A DNA stretch of 64,000 nt from Galerina marginata (lineage: Eukaryota; Basidiomycota; Agaricomycetes; Agaricales; Galerinaceae). The notes below the pieces were generated by a model, which did not search any database, was not told the origin of the DNA, and saw only the letters and a program-made list of their open reading frames with translations. The DNA lies in the NCBI GenBank assembly GCA_023014335.1, contig JAECYW010000025.1, positions 310,001-374,000 on the forward strand, in the 5' to 3' direction. The stretch's first letter is position 1. Each line of letters opens with the position of its first letter. Positions 34,773 to 45,607 of the stretch are shown here, piece by piece. The position numbers and the translations under genes were made by a program.

Positions 34773-36272
34773 ATGGCCACCCTCGTCGCCCGCGTCACCG
34801 ACCTCCTCAGCACCAACCTCACTCTCTCCTCTGCAGAAGTAAATGCACATAATGCGAACACGACCTCCGAAAACGAGAAACTTTCTCCTCCAGAAGTAGC
34901 CGCAGATCCTCCCAGTGTGCCGCAGCAGCCGGACATCTCTTACCACCCCGACGAAGCGAAATGGAAAGCCCGCACCGCCAGACGGCTCGCAGAAGACCCG
35001 TCTCTCCCACAGACGCCGCTCCCAGAAGGCTTCCCGAAGAAGCTGGACTCTCCGCTCGTCTGGGAGGGCAAGGACTGGACGGACCCTACGCAATGGGAGT
35101 ACGAGCTCAGTCCCGAGCAACTGAAGGAGATCGACGATGCTGTTAAGCATTTCCATGGTACGTCCTTCTCCTCCTCATTTCGCGACTTCGGAAGTCTGAT
35201 AAATATGTCGCTTTGATTATGAAGGCCTGGACAAACCATTCGGCCACATCTCCCCACAAACCTTCCCCCTCCCCACCCTCGGCCCCATCCTCAAAGACCT
35301 CGCCAAAGAACTCCACACAGGCCGCGGCTTCTTTGTCCTGCGTACCATCCCCGTCGAGTCCTACTCGCGCGAAGACAACATCCTCATCTACGCTGGGCTC
35401 TCCGCCCACATCGCCAACAAACGTGGCGTACAGGACGTAGGCGACAGTGTGCTCGCTCACATAAAGGACCTGACGCAGACGCACCCGCTCAAGTCGATCG
35501 GCGCGCCGGCGTATACGACGGACAAGCAGGTGTTTCATACCGATATTGGGGATATCATCTCCTTGTTCGTGTTAGAGACCGCGGCGGACGGTGGGCTGTC
35601 GAGGATTAGCAGCAGTTGGCGGGTGTATAATGAGCTGGCGGAGACGAGGCCGGATCTGATCAAGACGCTAGCTGAACCGTGGCCCCTGGACGGGTGAGTT
35701 CCCTCCTTCCTCCCTTTCTGCCCTTCCTTTTCTCATCTGTGATTGCAGGTTCGGCCGCGACCCACCATACACCACCCGCCCCCTGCTCTTCCACCACGAC
35801 GCCAAGATCATCATCCAATACGCCAGGCGGCTCTTCACCGGCTTCCTCGGGCTACCGCGGTCAGACGGCATCCCACCCATCACCGAGGCGCAGGCTGAGG
35901 CGCTCGACACGGTGCACTTCCTCGCGGAGAAACACGCGCTGGGGCTGAGCTTCCAGAAGGGCGACATTCAGTATATCAATAACCTGAGTATCTTTCATGG
36001 GAGAGATGGGTTTAGAGATGAGGGCGCGAAGACGTGGGTCGTTTTATTTTATTTTATTTTTTAAATTTTAGGTGTTCACTCTTCAATTTTTTTTTGGCAG
36101 CCGTCACCTCCTCCGCCTGTGGTTGAGGAATGAAGAGCTGGCGTGGAAGCTCCCTTCTGAGCTTGAGCCGACGTGGAAGAGGCTTTATGATACTGCGACA
36201 CCGGACAGCGAGCGCTTCCCTCCTGAGCCGGAGATCAGGAACGCGTCGAAGGGAGGGGCGAAGTATACTTGA
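34773..36272 (+). CDS. TauD/TfdA-type 2OG-Fe(II) dioxygenase (block B copy)
   Basis: Four exons: 34773-35157, 35225-35693, 35749-36033, 36101-36272. The product has TauD/TfdA-family features (PF02668): the iron-binding HxD in KQVFHTDIGDIISLF, the distal His in NNLSIFHGRDGF, and a conserved Arg in RHLLRLWLRNEELAWK, the expected 2-oxoglutarate contact. The agaricomycete signature QPDISYHPDEAKW, LPEGFPKKLDSPLVWEG and LSPEQLKEIDDAVKHFHG precedes the fold. Such enzymes hydroxylate small substrates such as taurine or related sulfonates or carboxylates; the substrate here is unknown. Its diverged relative follows at 36740 and its broken copy lies at 8765-9360. The N-terminal 45 residues are Ser/Thr/Asn-rich and not conserved. 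Confidence 0.9.
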
Positions 36273-36739
36273 ATGAACGTCCGACGTGTATTTACTATTT
36301 GAATCGATTTTTATGTAACTGACCTCCCTACACGCATGTTTCGAGTTGAATTTTGAGGTCTATTCTTCGATGATTCAGTCAAAATCTGGGAACGAAGCTC
36401 TTGTGGTGTTGTGCGTAGCTGCTTAGTTGTTACCTTATACCTCCGCTTCAGTCAGTATAACTTTATAGCGAAAAGGCTTAGTCAACTGTATCTAAAACGC
36501 GCTGTGAGAGATAGAAAGTCCTTGGGATCTAATCTAATCTGAGTGACCCTGTGACGTCAATTCATGGAAGCAAACCCCTGAAAGGTTATTTTGTCTCTCG
36601 ACAAACGAAGGTGTGATGAAGAACCACTATCGCACCATCTGCTTACATTGGTATTTCCAGGCCACTTATATACTTGCAATGGTGTGAATATTCACGGAGA
36701 CCCTTCTTAACTCATTCTTTCTGCTTCTAGAGTCTAGAC
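36273..36739. other. Intergenic between the two dioxygenase genes
   Basis: 467 bases with no gene. A TTATATACTTGCAATGG stretch near 36665 and a CTTCTTAACTCATTCTTTCTGC stretch lie close upstream of the second dioxygenase and may be core promoter sequence. Confidence 0.4.
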
Positions 36740-38168
36740 ATGACTTCAACTTCGGACGCTACACTAACACCAAATGCCGAAAGCAAATCTGTGTCTTCAT
36801 CAACGCCTTCCACAGGCCCCTGGAGCTGGAAACAGCCCGATATCTCTTACCATCCGGATCGTGAGAAATGTGCTAAACGCACCGCGCAGCGGCTGGAAGA
36901 AAATCCGTCCTTGCCACTGACGCCGCTACCAGAGGGTTTCCCAAAGAAGGTCGATTCACCACTCGTATGGGAAGGTAACGACTGGAAAAATGAAGCCCAG
37001 TGGGTGTTTACCCTCACGAGTGAGCACCTCAAGGAGATTGATGATGCAGTGGGACACTTTCGTGGTAATATGGGAATGCATTCCGTCTCGAAAACAAGCT
37101 AATTTTCGTCGTCTTCTTTTGGGCCTTTCGTAGGTTTGGGTCTTCATTTCGGGCATATTTCACCCGTTACGTTCCCATTACCGACATTAGGACCCGCCCT
37201 GACAGAGCTTGCCCTTGAACTCCACTACGGACGGGGATTCTTCGTCCTACGCACCATTCCGGTCGACTCGTATTCCAAAGAGGACAACGTGCTCATCTAC
37301 ACCGGCGTTTCCTCCTATGTCGCAGGCACACGCGGGCTTCAGGACGCTAATGGCGGCGTACTCTCGCATATCAAAGACCTTTCCCATTCCTTCCGACCCG
37401 GAGCTATTGGCGGTCCTGCATATACTACGGACAAGCAGGTTTTCCATACAGACCAAGGCGCAGATATTGTTTCTCTTTTCGCACTGCAAATCGCTGCCGA
37501 GGGAGGTATCTCGCGTATCAGTAGTAGCTGGAGAGTTTATAACGATCTGGCTGAGAACAGGCCTGATTTGGTGAAGACGTTAGCTTCGCCTTGGATAGTC
37601 GACGAGTAAGCTTCCAGTCCTATCCTCGCTGTTCAGTTGCTGATTACTCGTTGTCTGGTTAGATTTGGTAAGGATCCGCCATTCACTGCAAGACCACTGT
37701 TGTATTATTTGGACGACAAGATTATCATCCAGTATGCACGGCGTTATTTCACTGGCTTCCAAGGTCTTCCCAGGTCTAGCAATATCGCGCCAATCACAGA
37801 AGCACAAGCGGAAGCACTGGACGCGCTGCATTTCCTGGCGGAGAAGTATTCGTTAGGCCTTAATTTCCAGAAAGGCGACATCCAGTTTATAAACAATCTG
37901 AGCGTATTCCATGCCAGAGATGGGTTCAAGGACGACGAAAACCAGACGTAAGTTCGAGTCATGGTGGAATGTAGGAATGTTTTTCAGAGTCTCATCGTTT
38001 TATTCTAGACGTCATCTTCTTCGCTTTTGGCAGCGGAATGAAGAGCTTGCCTGGAAATTACCAGAACCCCTCAAACCGCTGTGGAAAAAGACGTTCAACG
38101 TCACGCCAGACGGGCAGACATTTGCTATTGAGCCAGTCATCAGAGACGCTGTTAAAGGGAAGGCTTGA
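36740..38168 (+). CDS. TauD/TfdA-type 2OG-Fe(II) dioxygenase (tandem paralogue)
   Basis: Same four-exon plan as its neighbour: 36740-37064, 37134-37605, 37663-37947, 38009-38168, with introns at homologous codons. HxD is in KQVFHTDQGADIVSLF, the distal His in NNLSVFHARDGF and the Arg in RHLLRFWQRNEELAWKLP. Compared with the first gene, the loop SHSFRPGAIGGPAYTTDK and the C-terminus (FAIEPVIRDAVKGKA) differ, so the pair has diverged and may use different substrates. It is transcribed in the same direction, about 470 bases after the first, and appears complete and functional. Confidence 0.9.
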
Positions 38169-38438
38169 TGTTCTTACTGTGTTTGTGTTGAGCATTTGTG
38201 GAAGTTTTTGAACATTGATGATCATAAAACACATTCCGTTCGGGTTGAGCAACGTCATGCAACTGGTCCAGAAAACAACTGAATAAATTCGAAAGCGAAA
38301 TTCGTATCAAAATGTATTTCGGTCAACCGGAAGCGGCGGGCCGAGGGATAACCTCCAGACTCGATTCCAAAAAGCGTTTCCTTCCGTTTCGTTCACCAAC
38401 ATCCTCCAGCTGCTGGCTCAGCACTCACACCTCCAACT

Positions 38439-39699
38439 ATGACACCACATGACGGCTCATCCAAGCCCGGTTCTTGGACTTCCAAACTATACAAAACCAT
38501 CCGCCCCGCCCCGCACCCGCTCATGGTCGAATTCTCGAACAGCCTCAGTCGGTTCCGCCACTCGCCTGGGCGGATTTGGAGGCACGCCTTGTCTTGTTCG
38601 GTGTATCGTGATTTGGCGGAAAGCCCTGGAGGTTTTGAGGGCGGCGTGGCGGCGTCCATCGAACGGCGGAGTGGGGAATCGGAGTCGAGCTTGTCGTCGT
38701 CTCGTGGACTACCGACAGCTGCGGTGAGGGCGGGTACTTGGCGGAGATTCGTGAGGGTAGAGCATTTTGGTCTCAGCGGGTTGCTTTTTTATGAGATAGG
38801 ACTGCCCAGCACTCGCCTAGGCGACTTCGAGTCCATGGAACGCGGCGACGACGACATCGAGAAATTGCTGACTCTGGAAAATGTATTTGGCGACCCCAAC
38901 GACCCTGCAGATCCTGGTATGGACGTTGACGACCTGCTAGACGCGGTTCACGCGAAGCTGGTGTACTTCCCCGCGTATGCGTGTACTTCGTTCCTCGTAA
39001 GTCCATTTTCTCGTCCTCTTTGTTTAGGGTGCAGGTGGTGACCGTATTTGGTAGATGGGCCAAGCAGTGTTGGCTTCTTTCCACGACCGTCCTATGCTCC
39101 AACCTTGGCCTGATCGTGAGGGGTTTTCGGTCCTGTCTCCAGAAACTTCCGATGACGTGTTTTCGCATCCTGGCCCAGTCAGCCTCGTTCCTGTCATGGG
39201 GCTTTCGTCGGCGCAAGAAGATGATTCAGGGCTCTACGATGAATGTTCATCTTTCTCTTCGTGTTCTTCGGGTTCGGGTTCTGGCGATATCGGTATCGCA
39301 GACGTCTTCTCTTTGGATCGGAATGACCCTCATGTATCGCTGTGTGTTCGGTCCTCCAACGTGTCTCAACCAATACGACCTCCCACACCCAAGCTTTCCG
39401 ACCACAGGGGCTACGAAAAAGAAGACGAAGACGCGAATACGACGAGCTCGACTGTCGATTCCATGGGCCCGCTGACTCCCCCACGGAGCCGTCCGGTCGA
39501 ATCAGACGGTCGATTGTTTCTGTCTTCAGGAATAACGGGTAAACCAGCACCACCGCCGGCGTTTGTCTCGGTTGGATCCTTCTGTCTGTCCGTATTCGAC
39601 GACCTGGCGTCATTTCTCGACCTTTCTGCTTCGGAACTCGAGGACGATAACTTTGGATGGGTTGACATGAATGGAGAGAGCGATGACGACGACTTGTGA
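38439..39699 (+). CDS. Unknown acidic basidiomycete protein
   Basis: Two exons, 38439-38996 and 39055-39699, joined so that TSFL is followed by MGQAVLASF; total 401 residues. I do not recognise a domain. The N-terminal part has a short hydrophobic stretch (HFGLSGLLFYEIGLP), and the middle an acidic VFGDPNDPADPGMDVDDLLD. The C-terminal half is Ser/Pro/Asp-rich and probably disordered, ending DMNGESDDDDL. No signal peptide or membrane helix is evident. High coding-like codon use and a clean intron support a real gene. It lies between the dioxygenases and a convergent peroxiredoxin-like gene. Confidence 0.65.
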
Positions 39700-39845
39700 A
39701 TGAGCGAGAGGATGTTCATTAAATAGTGCACAATTTTGACGTTCTTTATCGTTTTATAAGTATGTTGATCATGATAAGACAACAAGAAATTGTTTACAAT
39801 GGGTATTGCGGTATAAGTATTACGTTTATAACGATAATGGTATCT

Positions 39846-40886
39846 TCAAGCCGAGGTTAATACAACGCCTGCTTCCTTGACCAGGTCCGCAACTTCGACA
39901 TCTGGTGATGATGGTCAACGTTAACATCGTTCGCAGTAACAGAAAGATAATCCTTACGGTCTTCTGTATGTTGCATACGTGAGGCAAAGGAGCACGTATT
40001 TCCTGAACAAAAGTTTAGCCTTGACTTCGAGTATTTGAAAAGCATCTATACACACCTGGTCCGAATATGAATTCGCCTCCATTCTGGGAAATGTTGCCAT
40101 TCTTTCCTATGAGAGAAGGATGCTTGATGGGTCCACGCTGTGGGAGAATGTATGATTAAACGAAGGAATCGTCGACTATAGGTGAACGTAGACGGTGGTA
40201 AGGACATACCCAAAGGCTCATGGCAAGATTTGAGAAGCCGCCCATTGTCAAGTAGCTTTTCTTTTCCTCGCCGGCCGGGGTTACCGAGAGAGTTTCGCTA
40301 TCCATTCCGAGAGCATGATACAGCTTTCGGGTTGGGTCAGCATAGAAGGGCCCAGTGAAATTTGTCACTTCTGGTGCGCAGTCAAACATTAACATCATCG
40401 TCAACCATTGGGTTTAACACGAAACTGACCTGCGTACGACGCAATAGGGTGATAGTCTCCACATCCAATGACAACAATCTTGACTCCAGCCTGGTCTAAG
40501 GCTGCTTGTGGTATGGCTGCGAGATTCTCGACATAGAGCTGATGAGGTCGTCTTCAGTTATACTGCCAGCCCACGACTGGCAATGAAAACTCACTTGACA
40601 TTTCTAATGCGTGCACACATAAAAGAAAGCCATAGAGTCAAAATAGAACAGTTTTTCGAAAGGCAAGAAGATGCCTCACACCGCAAAAGAAATGTCCTGG
40701 ACAATAATTATTAGTTACGACGTGTGTTTTGAAAAACCCCAGGAACCTACTGATAAATACGACTACGGCCTTCTGGTCCTGGAAGACCGAACCGAATTTG
40801 ACACTTTGGCCATTGACGTCTAGTACTTCAATCTTCGCAGCATCTTCGATTGTCCTCTCGTCGGGAATGGCTTTGAAGTCCTTCAT
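39846..40886 (-). CDS. AhpC/TSA-like (PRXL2) thioredoxin-fold protein
   Basis: Exons assemble to a thioredoxin-fold protein of the AhpC/TSA antioxidant group (PF13911): AAKIEVLDVNGQSVKFGSVF, AVVVFIRHFFCGKCQLYVEN, VKIVVIGCGDYHPIASYAEV, TNFTGPFYADPTRKLYHALG, a Gly-rich GGFSNLAMSLW, and a C-terminal TEDHVEVADLVKEAGV. CxxC is at FFCGKCQ, where the second Cys is encoded by a 9-base exon (40595-40603, Lys-Cys-Gln) between two ordinary introns. The start at 40886 (MKDFKAIPDERTIED) is the first ATG in frame. In vertebrates PRXL2 proteins are linked to redox control; the fungal role is uncertain but probably redox-related. Convergent with 38439-39699. Confidence 0.82.
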
Positions 40887-41498
40887 GGTGGTTCGAATCA
40901 AAGAATCAAATGTGGAGACTGACAGAGATCACGCGGCCGGCGGAGAGGGCACAGCCACAAAAGCCACAAATATACTTAGCGTCCGCAATCAACTTTCAAC
41001 TAGTGGGGATGTTCAATGCCCGTGACAAAATCGTGATATTTGTCCCTTGTTTGTCCCTGATGCACGCCGGTTCCTCTTTTCGCAGCCTTTTCCGTCTCTA
41101 ACTCCGAGCTCCACAACGAGTGTAAAATTACAGAACATGCTTTATAAATTGTAAAATATGTTATATAACACTTCTATGAAGCGATTTTTATGAAAAATCT
41201 TAAATTAGGTCTGTAGTATCAAAATTACGGCAAAAACACGGTTTTTCTGCCGCGATATTCAGTGGAGTTTCGAAATCGGCTCATAGAGTTGTTCGGAAGT
41301 GACTTTACCAACCGTTTTCAAGACATTTGGGACGGAGGGACGACGGATGCGCGAGTTGAAATGTCAGCTGTCAAGCGGGTGTCAAGGACGCACCATTGAC
41401 GTGCCATCAATGACCGAATGCTCAGTGATTTAAGGCAATGTCCTACAAGTTCAATGAATTTCGCATCCTTTCCGCCTTTTTTGTCCTGTCGCTCCTAT
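40887..41498. other. Intergenic; AT-rich
   Basis: About 610 bases without a gene. It includes AT-rich sequence with TTATATAACA near 41162 and, closer to 41499, probable left-end sequence of the decayed transposase-like gene. No clear inverted repeat partner was found near 45000-45400. Confidence 0.4.
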
Positions 41499-44400
41499 AT
41501 GCCCCGCGTTACTGCTAAGCGAACTCATCTGCGAAACCTGCAAGCATCCAGACTCGGACGTGCAACAACTTCCGAAGAAGAGATTCCGAGTCCTCTGCGA
41601 ACTCCGAAAACGCGACGTCAAAAAAACGACACTGCTCTGAATACCCGGATTGACGAGCAAGATGCTTATATTAAAATACTTGAGTCCGAGATTGAAGAGC
41701 TCCGATCCGTGAACGCTGATAACATCACTCAAATTCAACTCCACACCTCCGAAATTGATCGCTTACAGCTTGCAGCAAAAGAGAGCCACGCACAACTCGA
41801 AGATACACTATCGCAAAACTCTGAATTGAGCCGGTCTCTTGCTTCTACTCGTATTGACCTAAAAAAGCAGCAGAAACGGTCGCAACGACTTCTGCGCGAA
41901 AAGACAGCTTCACGGACTGATCTCAAAAATCAATTAGCTGCAAGCACGGCAACTCATGACAAAATATCTGGCAACTACTTGGCTTCATTAAATCTTGTCG
42001 ACAATCTTCGCGCTTCTGTCAAAGCTCTGGAAAGTAGTCTCGAGAAAGTACAGGCCGAAAATTCAGAATTTCGGAAGAAATTTCACCGGCTTGACATGCA
42101 ACGTCGCCGAGCACAGGAATCACTCGCAAACGCGCGCTTGTCCCTTCAGCGTCGTCGTGTCTGGTCCCCGACAAAGAGGGGAGTTTATACTGCAGAGGCT
42201 CGCCGTCTGGCTAGAGCCCTTTTGAAAGCGGGATGCTCAGGTGAACGCGTTGGTGATGCTATGATTGCTTGTGGAAAGGCATTTGGCGTACGGGTTACAC
42301 GAAAAATCAGTCGGACTACAGTTGAACGTGCTAGGGATGAAGGTGGCTATTTTGGCCTCATCCAACTTGGACGAGAGATTCAGCAAGGCTTGGGTGGGCT
42401 TTCGAGCAGAGTCTTTTGAAATTTTGTTCACTAAAATTTGTCTTTCACTGATCAGGATTCGGAGAGAGCAGTGATGGAACGACTGACCGGAAGGTTACCT
42501 ATGAAGCCAGGCATATCACCCAGTTAGCCCCGACATACGAAGAAGGCGTCGACGACTCTGATATGTCCACATGGAAACACCAGACCCGTTTTGCAGAAGT
42601 TGCCCCAGCCGTTGATCATACTGCGAAGACCCAGTTTGAAGGAACGAAGGAACTAGCAGGTAAAATTGCTTCTGCCTATTCTGACAGTCCTGTTTCCGCT
42701 CGAGATGGGAAGAAAATGGAAGTCGACGATTGGATTCGAAAAGAGGAGTATCAAAGTATGGACCATGCAGCTGATGGGAAGAAAAAGCTCAAGCTTTGCG
42801 AGGAATGGAAAAAGGAGGTAGCTATTCAAGACCTCGGAGCAAAGGCCGTCGATGAAATGGATACCGAAGAGCTCTTGCGCGCAACACTTTCCATTCCACA
42901 TGAAGAGGTGGTTGCCGCTTTTGGGGACTCACCGTAACTCAAAGATTATCTTCAGTTGTCATTCTTTCAATACTCACGAGTTATTGTGGTCTTTAGCAGC
43001 CGTCAAAGTGCGCTTTCCCTGTTGGAGAAGAAACTAGGGTCAGCCGTTCTTGCTGCTCTTCCTGAAGTGAAGCAGAATCTTCTCGTCACCCTACTGTTTG
43101 CTGGCTGCTGCGGACACAAAGATCTCAACGCTTTTAAGTACGGAGTCATGAAAATGCAACGAACCTGGGAAGAAAAAAAAAGACCGCCTCCAGTTCTCCT
43201 CGCAAACAAGGCAAACGCCGCCACGATACAACTCGGCCAGAATGTGGAAAGTGCCGCTGTTCAACGTGCCATCGATTCAAGTACACGCGGTGGTGTAAAA
43301 CTTGTCAGTCTTGCTGGTGCGCTCTTCAACAATAAAATCGTTCATGTCAAAACACAAACTGGAGCTGCACGGCATCAAGTCAAATGAACGCTACCCGGAC
43401 GCTAACAATACTCGGTATCAATCGCACTCCTACGGCTCCGCAGAATTAATTGTCTTCCATGATCTATACCTTGCTCTCTTGGAAGAGGTTCGCGACTCGA
43501 AACAAAAGCCGGGCTTCAATCACATGGAGAAAAATGTCGCTAGGCAAATGCACGGGTAACCCTCGGGTATCCCGGCGCCTACCCGTACCCATACCCGCGA
43601 GGACCCGTACCCGCAACCCGCACGGGTTTACCCGTCAAAACGAGCCCAAGAACGTCGAAAACGGGTGAGAAATGAATGAGATAGGGCTAATTTCGATGAA
43701 TTTCACGAAATTAGCTCTATCTCATTCAATTCTGGCCCAAAAAACATGTTCTTGGGCTCGTTTTGAAGGTCACGGGTATGTAAATCGCTACCCGTACCCG
43801 TACCCGTCGGTACCCTTACCCGCGACCCGTGCGGGTACGCCGTACCCGTGCATTTCCCTAAATGTCGCTAAAGGACTGGAATGTGCTTCGACTTTGGCGG
43901 AAGTGGCTGCAATGGCTTTGTACGGTCTCTGCATCTCTTGGCCTTACCTTGGTCTTGTTCGCGGCAAGTCTTCCGAGGAGCGCCCAAACCTTCTTGATCC
44001 TGCAATGGTTGATCTTCATCGAAAATTACCTGCTTTTTGTGATCGTATTGCAGAAAACCCCCGCTTGTTATTCGACGAAAACGTTGACTTCAAAACACTG
44101 ACAATTGATGGGAAGCCTTCCCTGAATACGATGATTGTTGCCGCAATCCAGGTTCTCTCAGCCGAGTTGCCCGACTTGGAGCTCATGATATGGGCTATGT
44201 TCTCAGGCTGCGCTGATGGCTGGCGACAATTCACTGCAGAATTTGAACCCGGTGGGCCATTTGACTCTCTAACGCCAGAACAACGGGAACGAATGTTTAT
44301 TCCGGCCACCAACGACCCTAATGAAGGCGCACTCGGATCCTGGCGAGTCCATGTTCGGTACCATCCCAACAGTGCTTCTGCAAGTTTCTCGAACAAGACG

Positions 44401-45009
44401 CGCTTGGAACGAAATAATACAGAGATGTTTATCGAAAAGGTCTGCAACACCGACGAGGACCTTCTTTATGTCATGCGTAAAGTCCGACTCCAGCAAACCG
44501 TTGGAGAAGCAAAAAAATTCCGGGAACATTTGTTAGAGGCTCAGCGCAACCGAGCGGCTGCGACACGAAAGAAGCAAGATGACATCGAGAAAAAGAAGCA
44601 GGCAGAGATTGCCCGGTTAATAACAGTCGGGTTGGTCGTGAAGCTCTCTATCATTGAACGTATGACGGCTGCCCAGCTTCTGGACCAGATTAAAATCCAC
44701 AAGATGTTCTTCAACGACGAAGTACTCCTCAAATTGCGACTAAAAGACCTTAATTTAAAGGTTTACAAGATGACCGCCGTTATTGCTGCAGTTACTCGGA
44801 GTGAAGAGTAAGTCCTTAACATTGTTTTCATTGAGCAGTTACTTAATATCTGTAGAAAAATCAATGCTTTATACACGTTGATGCAGACCCTAAACCAACA
44901 GCCCGACCCGGCTCCTGATGGAAGTGAGCCTGTGAGCATATTTGACGAAGGTCATGAGGCTACGGTGGGCGAGGAAGACGACAGCGATGACGAAGAAGAT
45001 TTCTATTAA
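41499..45009 (+). pseudogene. Transposase-like agaricomycete repeat-family gene, frameshifted and MITE-split
   Basis: A long gene of a family that I recall as highly repeated in agaricomycetes. The N-terminal 300 residues form a coiled coil, followed by SSDGTTDRKVTYEARHI, RFAEVAPAVDHTAKTQFEGT and MDHAADGKKKLKLCEEWKKE, then LGSAVLAALPEVKQNLLVTL, PDANNTRYQSHSYGSAEL, FNHMEKNVAKGLECASTLAE, and near the end FIPATNDPNEGALGSWRV, with a Lys/Glu-rich coil and acidic tail. Introns join QGLG to FGESSDG and SEE to KINAL. A frameshift near 43330 separates AGALFNNK from the next block, and a 320-base MITE (43541-43860) sits in the codons for NHMEKNVA. The role is inferred from copy number and context; no catalytic triad was assigned. 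Confidence 0.7.
43541..43860. mobile_element. Non-autonomous hAT-type MITE with 8-base target duplication
   Basis: A 320-base element starting TAGGCAAATGCACGGGTA and ending TACCCGTGCATTTCCCTA (inverted), flanked by the direct duplication AATGTCGC at 43533-43540 and 43861-43868. It is rich in ACCCGTACCCG words at both ends and has a nearly palindromic centre (GAGCCCAAGAAC with GTTCTTGGGCTC; GAGATAGGGCTAATTTCG with CGAAATTAGCTCTATCTC). An 8-base duplication and TAGG ends are hAT hallmarks. It has no coding capacity. Removing it and one duplication copy restores the reading NHMEKNVAKGLECAS in the host gene. Confidence 0.92.
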
Positions 45010-45607
45010 CAATTTAAATAAACACTCTGGGTATGTCAGCACTCCTTTTCAATTCCTCCGTCACTTTTTGTTTGCTCAGCTTTGAATTTACTACTTTCCG
45101 ATGTAGGCAGGACGTAGTACCACTGCTCGATGGCCTTATTTGCTCAATTTTGACCCATTTTGACCTGATTAAGTCTTCAAATAGGCCTCATATGAGCTGT
45201 AAATGACGTTCCCGCTGATGAAAAAAATTCGTGTGCTTGTGAAGAATTTCTACGAAGCAGGCAAATGTTGACCAAAACTGGGCTCGACACGAAACTTTGC
45301 ACCCGCGAGATGCATCAGAAAACATCCGTTTTTCTTGGTAAAAATTACAGCAACATATTCAAAACAGTCGTATTCAAATGTCTAGATACTTTTAAAGGCG
45401 AGGGATGATGACTGCGTGGCGGAATTTAAGGGAGAGCTGTTGGAACCGACGGAAATCGAGTTTGACGATAGAACAAACATGGCCAAACATCACGATTTTG
45501 TCACGGGCGTTGAACATCCCCACAACTAGAACCACGTCCACCACCACAATTCACAAACTTTCTTGGCCTTTTCTTTCATCTACAATTCGAAGGGTGCTGA
45601 GGAACCC
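45010..45607. other. Intergenic
   Basis: 598 bases between the transposase-like pseudogene and the membrane protein gene. No gene. It may hold the right end of the decayed element, but I could not match its termini. Confidence 0.4.

Larger units (their letters stand above)
32370..36290. repeat. Inverted segmental duplication, block B (partner 8765-12530)
   Basis: Collinear with the reverse complement of block A from the hydrolase 3' flank (TTTCTCGCGGTTGACCCGACT near 32427) to the dioxygenase stop codon. The two blocks enclose about 20 kb (HET gene, 4.5 kb repeats and DUF6589 element) as an inverted repeat. In this copy the dioxygenase is intact and the hydrolase is broken. Confidence 0.85.

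Noticed and set aside
41100..45400. Inverted termini of the transposase-like gene
   Set aside because: Left and right flanks share only A/T-rich resemblance; no convincing inverted repeat or target duplication.
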